Of a stretch of 64,000 nucleotides of DNA, positions 43,601 to 52,502 are shown in pieces. This stretch comes from Caballeronia sp. SBC1. GTDB lineage: Bacteria > Pseudomonadota > Gammaproteobacteria > Burkholderiales > Burkholderiaceae. The stretch's first letter is position 1. Each line of letters begins with the position of its first letter. Position numbers and translations under genes: made by a program. The DNA is taken from assembly GCF_011493005.1 (NCBI RefSeq), contig NZ_CP049157.1, positions 248,001 to 312,000 of the forward strand, read 5' to 3'. The notes under the pieces were generated by a model. It saw nothing but the letters and a program-made list of their open reading frames with translations. It was not told where the DNA came from and did no database searches.

Positions 43601-45238
43601 CTAGGCAACGCTGGATGACACCGTGGCGACGGGTTCGCGCAGGCGGTATTTGAGCACCTTGCCCGCCGCACTGGTCGGCAGTTGCGCGACGAACGTCAGG
43701 TGCCGCGGCACCTTGTAATTCGCCATGTTCCGGCGCGCCCATTCGCTCAGTTCCACAACACCCGCCTGCATGCCGGAACGCAATACGACGTACGCGTGCC
43801 CCACTTCGCCGAGGCGTTCGTCGGGCACGCCGACCACCGCGATTTGCGCGACCGCGGGATGAGCACTAAAGAGCCGCTCGATCTCCGCCGGATAGCAGTT
43901 GAAACCGCCGACGATGAACATGTCCTTGATGCGGTCGGTGATGCGGAGGTAGCCGTTTTCGTCGAGTACGCCGAGGTCGCCCGTGTGCAGCCAGCCGTCG
44001 GCGTCGACGGTGTCGCATGCGGTGTCGGGTTGCCGGAAGTAGCCCTGCATCACGTTGTAGCCGCGAATCAGCACTTCGCCGGTGACGCCCGTAGCGACTG
44101 CCGCGCCCTGAGAATCAGCGATGCGGATCTCGACGCCGGGCATCGCGCGGCCGGACGTGCAGGCGACTGTCTGTGCATCGTCGCCGGCTCGGCACAGCGC
44201 GGCGAAACCGCACGATTCCGTGAGGCCGTATCCGGTTAGTACGACGTCGAAGCCCAATTGCGCGCGCATCTGTTCGACCAGGCTCGGTGCAATCGCCGCC
44301 GCGCCCGTCACCGCAATACGGAGCGACGACAGGTCGCGCGCCGACAGATTGGGAGTATCGAGCAAGGCGTGATAAAGCGTCGGCGGCCCCGGCAGCACGG
44401 AGACGCGTTCGTGCACGACGCGCTCCAGCACCTGCTGCGGGTTGAAGACGAGATGCGGCAAGATCGTCGCGCCACTCGCCAGCGCGGCGAGCCATCCCGC
44501 CTTGTAACCAAATGCATGAAAGAACGGATTGACGATCAGATAGCGATCGTCCTCACGCAGCGTCGCAATGGCGGCCCAATCGTGAATCGCACGCAGGTTC
44601 TGGCCGTGCGTCGTCATCACACCCTTCGGGCGGCCGGTCGTGCCCGACGTGAACATGATGTCCATCAGCGTGTCGGGCTGCACCGCCGATTCGCGCGCGC
44701 GGAATGCGTCGAGCGAAGTCGCTGCCGCGCGCAACAGGAACGCGGCCCAGGTTTCATCGCAGACTGGCTGGTAGTCTGGATTGCAGCCTATGTTGCTAAC
44801 GTTGCCGGTCCCGGCAGGCGCCGCGTCGAACACCACGACCCGTTCGAGCGATGCCGGACGATGCGCCGCGAGCATCGCCGGATACGAGTCGCCGAGGAAG
44901 CTGCCACAGCAGAACAGCAGCCGCGCGCCGCTGTCCTCGAGGATCGCGCCGGCCTCCATGCCCTTCATCCGCGTATTAACGGGCACCAGCGCCGCGCCGA
45001 CGCTATGGACCGCTAGCGCCGCGACGATCCAGGCCGTGACGTTTGGCGCCCAGACGGCGACCCGGTCGCCCGCCTTGATATCGCAGCTCATCAGCGCGCG
45101 GGCAGCTTCGATGCGCGCCGCATTGAGTTGCGCATAGCTCAGGTTGCCCTCAGCCGTTTCGATCGCGAGGTGCGTGCCGTAGCGCGCGGCGCCGCGCGCG
45201 ATCAGCGCGGGCGTCGTCAGGGTGTGGTTCAGCGTCAT
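43601..45238 (-). CDS. fadD3: FadD3-type HIP-CoA ligase (AMP-forming)
   Basis: A 545-residue acyl-CoA synthetase. It has the AMP-binding FTSGTTGRPKGV, LTGYGLTESCGF, the adenylate-binding WLHTGDLG and ITDRIKDMF, and the catalytic lysine in GKVLKYRL. Its place next to kshB and hsaC indicates the ligase that activates HIP, the C/D-ring propionate left after TesD. I used the ATG at 45238, where similarity begins; the frame continues to 45478 inside kshB. The ribosome site is weak. Length is a little above mycobacterial FadD3 (503 residues). Confidence 0.83.
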   Translation of the reverse strand: MTLNHTLTTPALIARGAARYGTHLAIETAEGNLSYAQLNAARIEAARALMSCDIKAGDRVAVWAPNVTAWIVAALAVHSVGAALVPVNTRMKGMEAGAILEDSGARLLFCCGSFLGDSYPAMLAAHRPASLERVVVFDAAPAGTGNVSNIGCNPDYQPVCDETWAAFLLRAAATSLDAFRARESAVQPDTLMDIMFTSGTTGRPKGVMTTHGQNLRAIHDWAAIATLREDDRYLIVNPFFHAFGYKAGWLAALASGATILPHLVFNPQQVLERVVHERVSVLPGPPTLYHALLDTPNLSARDLSSLRIAVTGAAAIAPSLVEQMRAQLGFDVVLTGYGLTESCGFAALCRAGDDAQTVACTSGRAMPGVEIRIADSQGAAVATGVTGEVLIRGYNVMQGYFRQPDTACDTVDADGWLHTGDLGVLDENGYLRITDRIKDMFIVGGFNCYPAEIERLFSAHPAVAQIAVVGVPDERLGEVGHAYVVLRSGMQAGVVELSEWARRNMANYKVPRHLTFVAQLPTSAAGKVLKYRLREPVATVSSSVA

Positions 45239-45312
45239 GGTGAAATTCGATGGAAGCGGTCCTGGTTGCCCCGAACGCGTGCAACGTGCGCTCGCTCCGG
45301 GACGACGCGGAC

Positions 45313-46386
45313 CTAGTCGGGGAAGACCACGCGCAGCGTCGCGCCGGCCGGTGACGCACTGCATGCAAGGGTCCAGCCGTCCGCCAGTTCGGCTTCGTCG
45401 AGCACATGGTTTCCTTTCAGGTTCACGCTGCCGGCAACGACCCGGCACATGCAGGCGCCGCACAAGCCGCTGCGGCACGAGTTCGGCGCGGGCACGCCGG
45501 CACGCAGCATCGCGTCGAGCAAGGTGTCGCCAGGCTTGCAGGCGACGTCGAAGGTCTTGCCGTCGAGCACGGTTTCGATGGCGGCGGAGGCCGCAGTGAT
45601 GTCCGGCTCCGTTGCCACCGTAGCGTCGTCCGATGCCTGAATGAGCGGCTGAATGAGCGGCTGATCAGGCAACGAGGCGAACCTCTCGACGTGTATCCGC
45701 GCACGTGGCAACCCGAGCGCCTGCACCGCCGCCAAAGCACTCTCCATGAACAGTGCGGGACCGCATATAAAACACTCGTGCTTGCTCCACGGCCGTGCCA
45801 GCTCTTCAAGATGGCGTTGCTGCGGAATGCCCTGCACGCTGTCCAGCCAGTGAATCGCCCGCAATCTGCCGGGGTGCCGTTGCGAAAGCTGGCGCAGTTC
45901 ATTGCTGAAGATCACCGATTGCTCGTCGCGGTTCGCATAGATCAGCGTCAGCATGCCGCGTCCGCTCACCAGCGCCGACTTCAGAATCGACAGCACCGGC
46001 GTAATGCCGCTACCGCCCGCGAACAGCAACAGATCGTCATCGAGAGAACGCGGGCTGAATACGCCTGCAGGCGCCATCACGTCGAGTTCATCGCCGGGTT
46101 GAATGCGCTCACACATCCAGTTCGACGCGCGCCCGTCGCGCACCCGCTTGACGGTGATCTTCGGCGCGGTGTCAATACCCGGCGCGCTCGACAGCGAATA
46201 ACAGCGCTGCACGACCACGTTCTCGTCCTCGCCCGGGCATGGCACCTTGAGCGTCAGGAATTGCCCCGGGCGATAGCTGAACGCATCGCGCAACGCCGGC
46301 GGCAGATCGAACACGAAAGAGCGCGCGTCGGCACTCTCCGCGATCACATCTGCCACCTTCAGCCGGTAAAACCGCGGATCGGCCAT
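45313..46386 (-). CDS. kshB: 3-ketosteroid 9alpha-hydroxylase, reductase component
   Basis: A 357-residue iron-sulfur flavoprotein that passes electrons from NADH to KshA. The FAD domain has QRCYSLSSAPG, the NAD domain FAGGSGITPVLSILKSAL and ECFICGPALFM, and the C-terminal plant-type ferredoxin has CRSGLCGACMCRV plus a distal cysteine. The linker before the ferredoxin holds a 12-bp tandem duplication (45637-45660) that repeats QPLI. It lies 11 bases after the 17beta-HSD-like gene. A steroid-locus VanB/PaaE-type alternative is possible, but context favours KshB. Confidence 0.9.
   Translation of the reverse strand: MADPRFYRLKVADVIAESADARSFVFDLPPALRDAFSYRPGQFLTLKVPCPGEDENVVVQRCYSLSSAPGIDTAPKITVKRVRDGRASNWMCERIQPGDELDVMAPAGVFSPRSLDDDLLLFAGGSGITPVLSILKSALVSGRGMLTLIYANRDEQSVIFSNELRQLSQRHPGRLRAIHWLDSVQGIPQQRHLEELARPWSKHECFICGPALFMESALAAVQALGLPRARIHVERFASLPDQPLIQPLIQASDDATVATEPDITAASAAIETVLDGKTFDVACKPGDTLLDAMLRAGVPAPNSCRSGLCGACMCRVVAGSVNLKGNHVLDEAELADGWTLACSASPAGATLRVVFPD
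45637..45660. repeat. 12-bp tandem duplication inside kshB
   Basis: CTGAATGAGCGG occurs twice in direct succession. It encodes a duplicated QPLI tetrapeptide in the linker between the NAD and ferredoxin domains and keeps the frame open. Confidence 0.85.
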
Positions 46387-46397
46387 GGCGGGCGAAC

Positions 46398-47162
46398 TCA
46401 GGCAACGCCCATGATCATCTGCGCGTTATCGATCCGATACTCGCTGCCGTTGATAAAGCGCGATTCATCGGAGGCGAGGAACAGCACCAGATTCGCGATG
46501 TCCTCGGGCAAGCACATGCGAGCGTGCGGATCAACCGATTGCGTGAGCGCCTCGCGGGTTTCTTCGGCAGAACCAAAGAACGGCGCGGTCATCGGCGTAA
46601 GGATGCCGTCCGGGTGAATCGTGTTGCAGCGGACTTTGTAGCCAAGCTGCTTGCAATGCGCGGCAATCGCGCGGGTCATCGCGGTCACGGCGCCCTTGCT
46701 CGCCGAATACGCGCAGAACGCGCCGAGCCCGCCGAGCGCGGCCACCGACGACATGTTCACGATCGAGCCGCCCTTCTCCTTCATCGCCTTCACGGCCGCG
46801 CGGCAGCCGAGGAAATAGCCTTCGGCGTTGACGCGCAGCACGCGCTGCCACTGTTCGAGCGTCGTGTCCTCAATGTTGCCGAGCAACAGCACCGCGGCAT
46901 TGTTGACGAGCACATCTGGCGTGCCGAAATGCGTTTGCGCAGCGCCGAACACATCGTTCCAGCCGGTCTCCGACGTAATATCGTGACGGATGAATACCGC
47001 CGCATTGCCGATCTGCGCAGCCACTTCACGACCAGCTTCCTCGTTCACGTCGGTCAGCACGACCCGCGCGCCTTCACGGGCGAACAGCAGTGCGTCCTGC
47101 TTGCCGACGCCGCTCGCGGCGCCCGTCACGACGGCGATCTTGCCTTTGAGTCTGTCTCCCAT
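46398..47162 (-). CDS. 3beta/17beta-hydroxysteroid dehydrogenase (SDR)
   Basis: A 254-residue SDR of the same length and layout as the Comamonas testosteroni 3beta/17beta-HSD. Shared features are RLKGKIAVVTGAASGVG, FIRHDITSE, VLVNNA, GGSIVNMSSV, the YSASKGAVTAMTRA active site, IHPDGILTPM and LVLFLASDES. It would oxidise the 17beta-hydroxyl of testosterone or a 3beta-hydroxyl. The gene lies 22 bases after the Delta4-dehydrogenase-like gene. Confidence 0.87.
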   Translation of the reverse strand: MGDRLKGKIAVVTGAASGVGKQDALLFAREGARVVLTDVNEEAGREVAAQIGNAAVFIRHDITSETGWNDVFGAAQTHFGTPDVLVNNAAVLLLGNIEDTTLEQWQRVLRVNAEGYFLGCRAAVKAMKEKGGSIVNMSSVAALGGLGAFCAYSASKGAVTAMTRAIAAHCKQLGYKVRCNTIHPDGILTPMTAPFFGSAEETREALTQSVDPHARMCLPEDIANLVLFLASDESRFINGSEYRIDNAQMIMGVA

Positions 47163-47184
47163 ATTCGTTCTCTCTTAGTCAGTG

Positions 47185-48882
47185 TCAGTCAGTTTCAGTC
47201 AGGGAATGAGCGCAGTTCGCGAGAACAGCGCCCGCTGCGGCCCGGCCCGCCTGACGGCCAGACCAGATACAGTCCGCGAGCGAAAGTCCGCTCACGTAGT
47301 GATTCGATGCGAGCCCGCACGCAGCGCGGCCCGCGGCAAAGAGACCCTCGACGGGAGCGCCTGTCGCGGACAAAACCGCATTGCTCGTTTCGTCGACGTG
47401 CAGTCCGCCGAGCGTGATCGACGGGCACGGAAACACGCGGCTATCCGATGAAATGTCGATCGCATAATAAGGACTGCGCATGAGCGGTTGCAGCATGGCG
47501 GCTGATTTTCCGAATGCGCTGTCGCGGCCGTCAAGCGCGGTCGTGTTGTACGTGTCAATGGTGTACTGCAGTACAGCCGGATCGATATCAATACGTTTCG
47601 CCAGCCCGGCGAGGGAGCGCGCCCGCTTGCAGCCCAGCAACATCAGCAGCGCAGCGGGCACGCTCTGAAACGCCCACAGCTTGCCGCGCAGACATTCATG
47701 CAGCGCGAGACCGACGAGACGCGCATCGAGAATCAGCCATGCGCGGCCTTCGCGGGTTTCGCACATCGCATGGCCGAGTGCAGCGCCGTACACCTCTTCG
47801 TTGCAGAAGCGCTCACCGTGACGATCCACGACGCAGCCCTGCGCCCAAGCGTACGGCGGATTGATGAAGCGCCACGCCGACAAGCGTCCGAGGCGCTTCG
47901 TGAGGCCCCCGGCCGATACGCCAAGCCGAATGCCGGCGCCGTCGCAACCGGTGGTGCCGAGCCGCCAGTTCTGCAGATAATGCGGCGCATGCTGCGCCAC
48001 CATCGCTCGATTGAAGATAAAGCCGCCGGTCGTCAGCACAACTGCATTGGCCTTGATAGTAAGCAGGCGGCCGTCGCGCAGTTCAATACGATGCAAAGCA
48101 GCGCGCAGGCGGTCCGCAAGCCCAGGCAAGCCGTTGTGCACGCGTTCAGCCCAGCGCGCGAAGCGGCGATGCCAACGTTGCGCGCGGCCAGGCGCGACCT
48201 GCCAGATTTGCGCTCCGATCACCCGTCCCTTCGTGTCCGTGATGAGGCCGCGCACGGCGGCATGACACATCGTGTCGATCAACGGCTGGGATTCGACGGC
48301 GTGGCGCAGGGTGTCGAACAGCACGCGTCCCGACATGCCGCGCCCCACGACGCGATGTCCGCGCGGCGCCGCAGGGCTCTCGCGCGGCATATCGCCCACA
48401 GCTTCGTTGCCAGAGTAGTACAGGTAATACCGGTCCTGCGGATATGAGGTCTTGCGCGGCGGCACCGACGAAGCAAAGCGCACGCCGATCCGTTCAAGCC
48501 AGCGAAGCATATCGACGCTGCCGGCGCAAAAGCGCTTGAGCGTCGCGGCAGAAACGGCGTCGCCGACTTCCTGTTGCAGATAGGCGAACATCGCTTCCGG
48601 CGTGTCGGCATAACCCGCTTCGGTCTGATAGCGCGTGCCGCCGCCCGCGTAGACTACGCCGCCGCTTTTCGCGCTCGCGCCACCGCCCTCGAAGCGTTCG
48701 ACGATGCGCACCACCGAGCGCGCCTCGGCAGCCTCGAGCGCGGCACACGCGCCCGCTGCGCCATAGCCCACCACCAGCACGTCACAGACGTCGTCCCAGC
48801 GCATGCACGCGGGGTCGGTGACGACGAGCGGCGCTTCAACTGGCGTCGCGGCGCCCTTGACCCGACCTGATGGTGTACTCAT
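47185..48882 (-). CDS. tesI: Delta4-(5alpha)-3-ketosteroid dehydrogenase-like flavoprotein
   Basis: A 565-residue FAD protein of the KstD/fumarate reductase family. The N-terminal dinucleotide motif is VLVVGYGAAGACAAL. Near the C-terminus it has NHYVSGLSLADC, a Tyr-x-Ser arrangement as in the rhodococcal Delta4-(5alpha)-dehydrogenase (Tyr466, Ser468), whereas Delta1 enzymes have YPGxG. A tyrosine follows RFCNEEV, as expected for the other active-site tyrosine. It would oxidise 5alpha-reduced 3-keto steroids to Delta4 compounds. Located between hsaB and the HSD gene. Confidence 0.8.
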   Translation of the reverse strand: MSTPSGRVKGAATPVEAPLVVTDPACMRWDDVCDVLVVGYGAAGACAALEAAEARSVVRIVERFEGGGASAKSGGVVYAGGGTRYQTEAGYADTPEAMFAYLQQEVGDAVSAATLKRFCAGSVDMLRWLERIGVRFASSVPPRKTSYPQDRYYLYYSGNEAVGDMPRESPAAPRGHRVVGRGMSGRVLFDTLRHAVESQPLIDTMCHAAVRGLITDTKGRVIGAQIWQVAPGRAQRWHRRFARWAERVHNGLPGLADRLRAALHRIELRDGRLLTIKANAVVLTTGGFIFNRAMVAQHAPHYLQNWRLGTTGCDGAGIRLGVSAGGLTKRLGRLSAWRFINPPYAWAQGCVVDRHGERFCNEEVYGAALGHAMCETREGRAWLILDARLVGLALHECLRGKLWAFQSVPAALLMLLGCKRARSLAGLAKRIDIDPAVLQYTIDTYNTTALDGRDSAFGKSAAMLQPLMRSPYYAIDISSDSRVFPCPSITLGGLHVDETSNAVLSATGAPVEGLFAAGRAACGLASNHYVSGLSLADCIWSGRQAGRAAAGAVLANCAHSLTETD

Positions 48883-48896
48883 GAGACCCGCGCGCT

Positions 48897-49415
48897 TCAG
48901 GCCGCCGCGCAGCGCAACGGCGCCGCGGCAGTGGTGTACACGCCGTCCACGTAGACGAGCGGATCGACCTCGCCGCTCATCAACACCTGTTCGAGTTGTC
49001 CGATGAAAATCGTATGGGTGCCGTAGTCGAAGCGGCCATCCTGTTTGCAGATCAGGCTCGCCTGCGCATCATGCAGGTAAGGGACGCCGCGACCCGAGCT
49101 CTGCCAGTTGCCGGTTGTGAAGCGCGCTTCACCTTTCAAGCGTCCGCTGCAATCGATCGCGATGTCCTGATGCTGGGCCGACAGCACGTTGACGCAGAAA
49201 TCCGCCCCGGCATCGAGCGGCGGAAAAATCGACGACGTGCGGTTAATGCAGATCAGCAACGAAGGAGGTTCGGTCGAGAGCGAATCGACTGCGGTGGCCG
49301 ACATCGAATAGCGCCGCTCGCCATCGCAACAACTGATCACCGCGACCGAACGCGCGAGGCGGCGCATGGCCAGCAGCATGTCGGCACGCAACGGATGAGA
49401 AGAAAGATCGTTCAT
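48897..49415 (-). CDS. tesA1: flavin reductase component of 3-HSA hydroxylase
   Basis: A 172-residue flavin reductase (HsaB/TesA1). It supplies reduced flavin to the oxygenase HsaA. Typical short motifs are AVISCCDG, MSATAVDSLSTEPPSLLICIN, DFCVNVLSAQH and the GTHTIFIGQLEQV histidine. AGGAG precedes the ATG, which overlaps the kstD stop by four bases. The oxygenase gene lies just beyond kstD on the same strand. Confidence 0.9.
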   Translation of the reverse strand: MNDLSSHPLRADMLLAMRRLARSVAVISCCDGERRYSMSATAVDSLSTEPPSLLICINRTSSIFPPLDAGADFCVNVLSAQHQDIAIDCSGRLKGEARFTTGNWQSSGRGVPYLHDAQASLICKQDGRFDYGTHTIFIGQLEQVLMSGEVDPLVYVDGVYTTAAAPLRCAAA

Positions 49416-51175
49416 GGCGTAGCTCCTGAGTGCTGCGTTGCCCGCATTGCCTGCGATCCCTGAGATAAAGGTAACGCACCGCGTCCGGCAAGATGATTCG
49501 CCGCGATGAAGCCGAAGGTCATCGCGGGTCCAAGCGTCGAACCGGCGCCCGGATAACTCGCGCCCATCATCGAAGCGCTGGTGTTGCCGATCGCATAGAG
49601 ACCGGTAATCGGCGAGCCGTCGGCGCGCAGCACGCGGGCGAATTCGTCGGTGACAAGGCCGCCTTTGGTGCCAATGTCACCCGCGTCGATACGCACTGCG
49701 TAGAATGGTCCCTTCACGATAGAGGCAAGGCACGGGTTCGGCTTCACGTGCGGATCGCCGTAATACGTATCGAACGCGTTGCCGCCCTTGCCGAACTCTT
49801 CGTCTATTCCGCTTTGTGCATAGCGATTCATGTTGGCAATAGTGTCACGCAAACCTTGCGCATCGACGTCAATTTGCGCAGCCAGTGCATCGAGCGAATC
49901 GGCGCGATGCAGCAGCGGGCGAAACGCGGCGGGAATGCGTGAATCCGGCATCATGGCGCCGGGCATGATCGGCCCGCATGGGTACTTGTGACGGAACTGT
50001 GCGTCGAACACCATCCATGCGGGTACGCTCGCACCGGTCTTCGCGTGATCGCGATACATCGCCGGCACAAACTCGGAATACGGTGCGGCTTCGTTGACGA
50101 AGCGTTTGCCCATCCCGTTCACGACAACGCATCCGGGCAGATTGCGTTCGACAAACAACGCCCGTTGCTTCTCTTCATGATCGACATGCACGGTCGGTGC
50201 GCCCCACACATGCTCCATCAGCGCAATCGATGCGCCCTGCTGCATGCCCGCGGTAATCGCGTCGCCGGTATTGTCCGGTGGCGTCGCGCTCCATTGCGCC
50301 TGAGTCGGCCGCGGCAGATAGCGCTCACGCATCGCCTGATTGCGCTCGAACCCGCCCGCCGCGAGGATCACGCCGCGCCCCGCCATCACACGCACCGGCT
50401 CGCCGTTGTACTCGACCCTGACCCCGGTCACTCGGCCCTCGTCGTAGATCAGTTCGCGCATCGGCGCATTGAGCCACAGCGGCACATCGCGATCGAGCAG
50501 CGCGCGGCGCAAGCCGCCGGCCAACGCATTGCCGAGTGTGAGGCGCCGGTCACGGCGTGAACGGCTGCGAGCGCGCACATCGAACCAGTAGCGGGCGAAC
50601 TGCCGCAGCGCGAGACGGACATAACCGGGTGCTTTCGACAGCAGCACATGCGCTTCCTTCGACGTCACCGCCACCCGTCCGCCGATCAGCGTGCCGGGCG
50701 AAGGCAGGCGCAACCGCGCGAATTCTTCGCCGAGGCTCGCGCCATCGAAGGGCAGCGGATCCAGCGCTCGATAGCCGGGCATCGAGCCGGGCAAATCCTG
50801 GAAGTAGTCCGCATAGGCCGGAAGTGCTTCGTAGCGCACCGGCGTTTGCGCCTCCAGATAACGCAGCATCTCGGGCGCGATGTCGAGATACGCATCGACT
50901 TTCGCGGCTGACGTGACACCTTTCGTGCAGGCGTCGATGTAGATGCGCGCCGTTTCGCGCGTGTCGGATGCACCGAGTTCGGCGATATGGTGATTGCACG
51001 GAATCCAGATGCCGCCGCCGGATACGGCGGATGTACCGCCATACATGGCGCTCTTTTCGAGCACTACCACCGACAGGCCGTTGTCAGCCGCGCGGCAGGC
51101 AGCCAGCATCCCGCCGGCTCCGGAACCGACTACCACCACGTCGAACCGGTAGGTCTGCATGAGCTGTTCAGTCAT
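49412..51175 (-). CDS. kstD: 3-ketosteroid Delta1-dehydrogenase
   Basis: A 587-residue flavoprotein that introduces the C1-C2 double bond into androstenedione. It starts FDVVVVGSGAGGMLAA (FAD), has VLEKSAMYGGTSAVSGGGIWIP, and RFVNEAAPYSEF with the tyrosine equivalent to Tyr318 of the Rhodococcus enzyme. SYPGAGSTLGPAMTFG near the C-terminus supplies the Tyr487/Gly491 pair. GGAG lies before the ATG at 51175. It is 12 bases from the hsaA stop, so the gene is co-transcribed with the hydroxylase. Confidence 0.92.
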   Translation of the reverse strand: MTEQLMQTYRFDVVVVGSGAGGMLAACRAADNGLSVVVLEKSAMYGGTSAVSGGGIWIPCNHHIAELGASDTRETARIYIDACTKGVTSAAKVDAYLDIAPEMLRYLEAQTPVRYEALPAYADYFQDLPGSMPGYRALDPLPFDGASLGEEFARLRLPSPGTLIGGRVAVTSKEAHVLLSKAPGYVRLALRQFARYWFDVRARSRSRRDRRLTLGNALAGGLRRALLDRDVPLWLNAPMRELIYDEGRVTGVRVEYNGEPVRVMAGRGVILAAGGFERNQAMRERYLPRPTQAQWSATPPDNTGDAITAGMQQGASIALMEHVWGAPTVHVDHEEKQRALFVERNLPGCVVVNGMGKRFVNEAAPYSEFVPAMYRDHAKTGASVPAWMVFDAQFRHKYPCGPIMPGAMMPDSRIPAAFRPLLHRADSLDALAAQIDVDAQGLRDTIANMNRYAQSGIDEEFGKGGNAFDTYYGDPHVKPNPCLASIVKGPFYAVRIDAGDIGTKGGLVTDEFARVLRADGSPITGLYAIGNTSASMMGASYPGAGSTLGPAMTFGFIAANHLAGRGALPLSQGSQAMRATQHSGATP

Positions 51176-51187
51176 GGGCTCCGTCCG

Positions 51188-52393
51188 TCAGACGAAGAAG
51201 TCGGTGTTCGGACGGCCGAGCATGACCGCGCCCAGATTCTGGCCGAAGCGATCGACGCTGTTTGCGTAGTGCGCGCGCGCCGCATGCAGATCGAGAAAGC
51301 GCCGTACCAGCGGATTGCGATGATAGATGCCATTGCCGCCCGCGTAGCGCAGCAGCGTATTGGCGGCCTGCGCGCAACGCTCGGCCACTTGCGCGGACTG
51401 ATAGCGGAACAACACGCGCCGCTCGATCGAGACTGCGGGGCCGCCGTTTGCGGCTGCCAGCAACTCGGCGAAATTGCGCTTGAGCAGCAGCTTCATTTCA
51501 TCCAGCGCGACGGCAGCGGTGGCGCACGCGGTTTGCGCGCCGGAATCGTCGCTGGTTTTCGCGCCGCTGTTGGCACTGACGCGTGTCACCGCGTAGGACG
51601 TGAAATCGTCGAGTGCGCCTTGCAGCGCGCCAATGCACGCGGTGCACACTGCGCGCACGAAAATCTGCGCGAACGGCAAGTGGAACAGCGGTGCATCGTT
51701 GAGCGCGAGACCGGGGCTCGTGCCCATCATGCCGTCGATGGCCTTGTGCGTGCGATAGTCCGGCACGAACGCATCGTCGACAACAATGTCGTGACTGCCG
51801 GTCGCGCGCAACCCGAGCACGTCCCAGTCCTGCGCGATCGTGTAGTCGCTCTTCGGCAACAGGAAAGTGCGGTATTCGGGCGGTTCGCCCTCTTTCGCCG
51901 GTGGCACCAGCGCGCCGAGAAAAATCCATTCACACAGTTCGCTGCCGCTTGAAAACTTCCAGTGACCCGAGAGCCGGAAACCGCCTTCGACCGGCGTCAC
52001 GCGTCCCACCGGCATATACGTCGATGCGATCAACGTCGTCGAGTCCGTGCCCCACACGTCGTGTTGCGCTCGCTCGTCAAACAGCGCGAGCTGCCAGTTG
52101 TGCACCCCGACCACACCGTAGACCCACGCCGTCGACATGCAACCGCGCGCCACCGCCATCTGGATTTCAAAGAACGTTTGCGGATCGAGTTCGTAGCCGC
52201 CGTAGCGCTTCGGCTGCAGCACCCTGAATAGCCCCGCCGCCTGGAAGTCGGCGAGCGTGTCGGCGGGAATCCGGCCGTTCGCTTCGGCCTGCGCCGCGCG
52301 CTGCGCGAGGACTGGCGCCAGCGCTACGGCACGGGCAATCAGTTCGGTTGCAAGGGTGTTTGAATCGTTGTCGCGATGCACGGCTGTCTCCAT
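51188..52393 (-). CDS. tesA2: 3-HSA hydroxylase, oxygenase component
   Basis: A 401-residue flavin-dependent monooxygenase with an acyl-CoA-dehydrogenase fold (HsaA/TesA2). It hydroxylates C4 of 3-hydroxy-9,10-seconandrostatrienedione to the catechol cleaved by TesB. It has YGGYELDPQTFFEIQMAVARG, TAWVYGVVGVHNW, SGHWKFSSG, LGLRATGSHDIVVDDAFVP and a LRYAGGNGIYHRNPLVRRF end. A perfect operator copy lies 62 bases upstream, so this is probably the first gene of the unit that runs through kstD, tesA1, tesI, HSD, kshB and fadD3. Confidence 0.92.
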   Translation of the reverse strand: METAVHRDNDSNTLATELIARAVALAPVLAQRAAQAEANGRIPADTLADFQAAGLFRVLQPKRYGGYELDPQTFFEIQMAVARGCMSTAWVYGVVGVHNWQLALFDERAQHDVWGTDSTTLIASTYMPVGRVTPVEGGFRLSGHWKFSSGSELCEWIFLGALVPPAKEGEPPEYRTFLLPKSDYTIAQDWDVLGLRATGSHDIVVDDAFVPDYRTHKAIDGMMGTSPGLALNDAPLFHLPFAQIFVRAVCTACIGALQGALDDFTSYAVTRVSANSGAKTSDDSGAQTACATAAVALDEMKLLLKRNFAELLAAANGGPAVSIERRVLFRYQSAQVAERCAQAANTLLRYAGGNGIYHRNPLVRRFLDLHAARAHYANSVDRFGQNLGAVMLGRPNTDFFV

Positions 52394-52455
52394 GGCGCGC
52401 GACCTTCGCCGCGCTTGTCTGTTGGGTCCATCTTCGAACTCCGGCCGCGGCGTCG

Positions 52456-52474
52456 CATCGTCTGAAGGGACTAG
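52456..52474 (-). promoter_or_regulatory. predicted steroid-regulon operator (hsaA/tesA2), perfect copy
   Basis: On the minus strand this is CTAGTCCCTTCAGACGATG, a perfect match at all 14 fixed positions. It lies 62 bases before the tesA2 start, almost the same distance as at tesB (61) and DUF1302 (65). Confidence 0.82.
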
Positions 52475-52502
52475 CGACGCACATCGCGCCGGATCAGGGC
52501 CG

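Noticed and set aside
45239..45478. 80-residue N-terminal extension of the FadD3-like ligase
   Set aside because: It overlaps the kshB coding region, is Arg/Gly/Pro-rich, and ligase similarity starts at the ATG at 45238.
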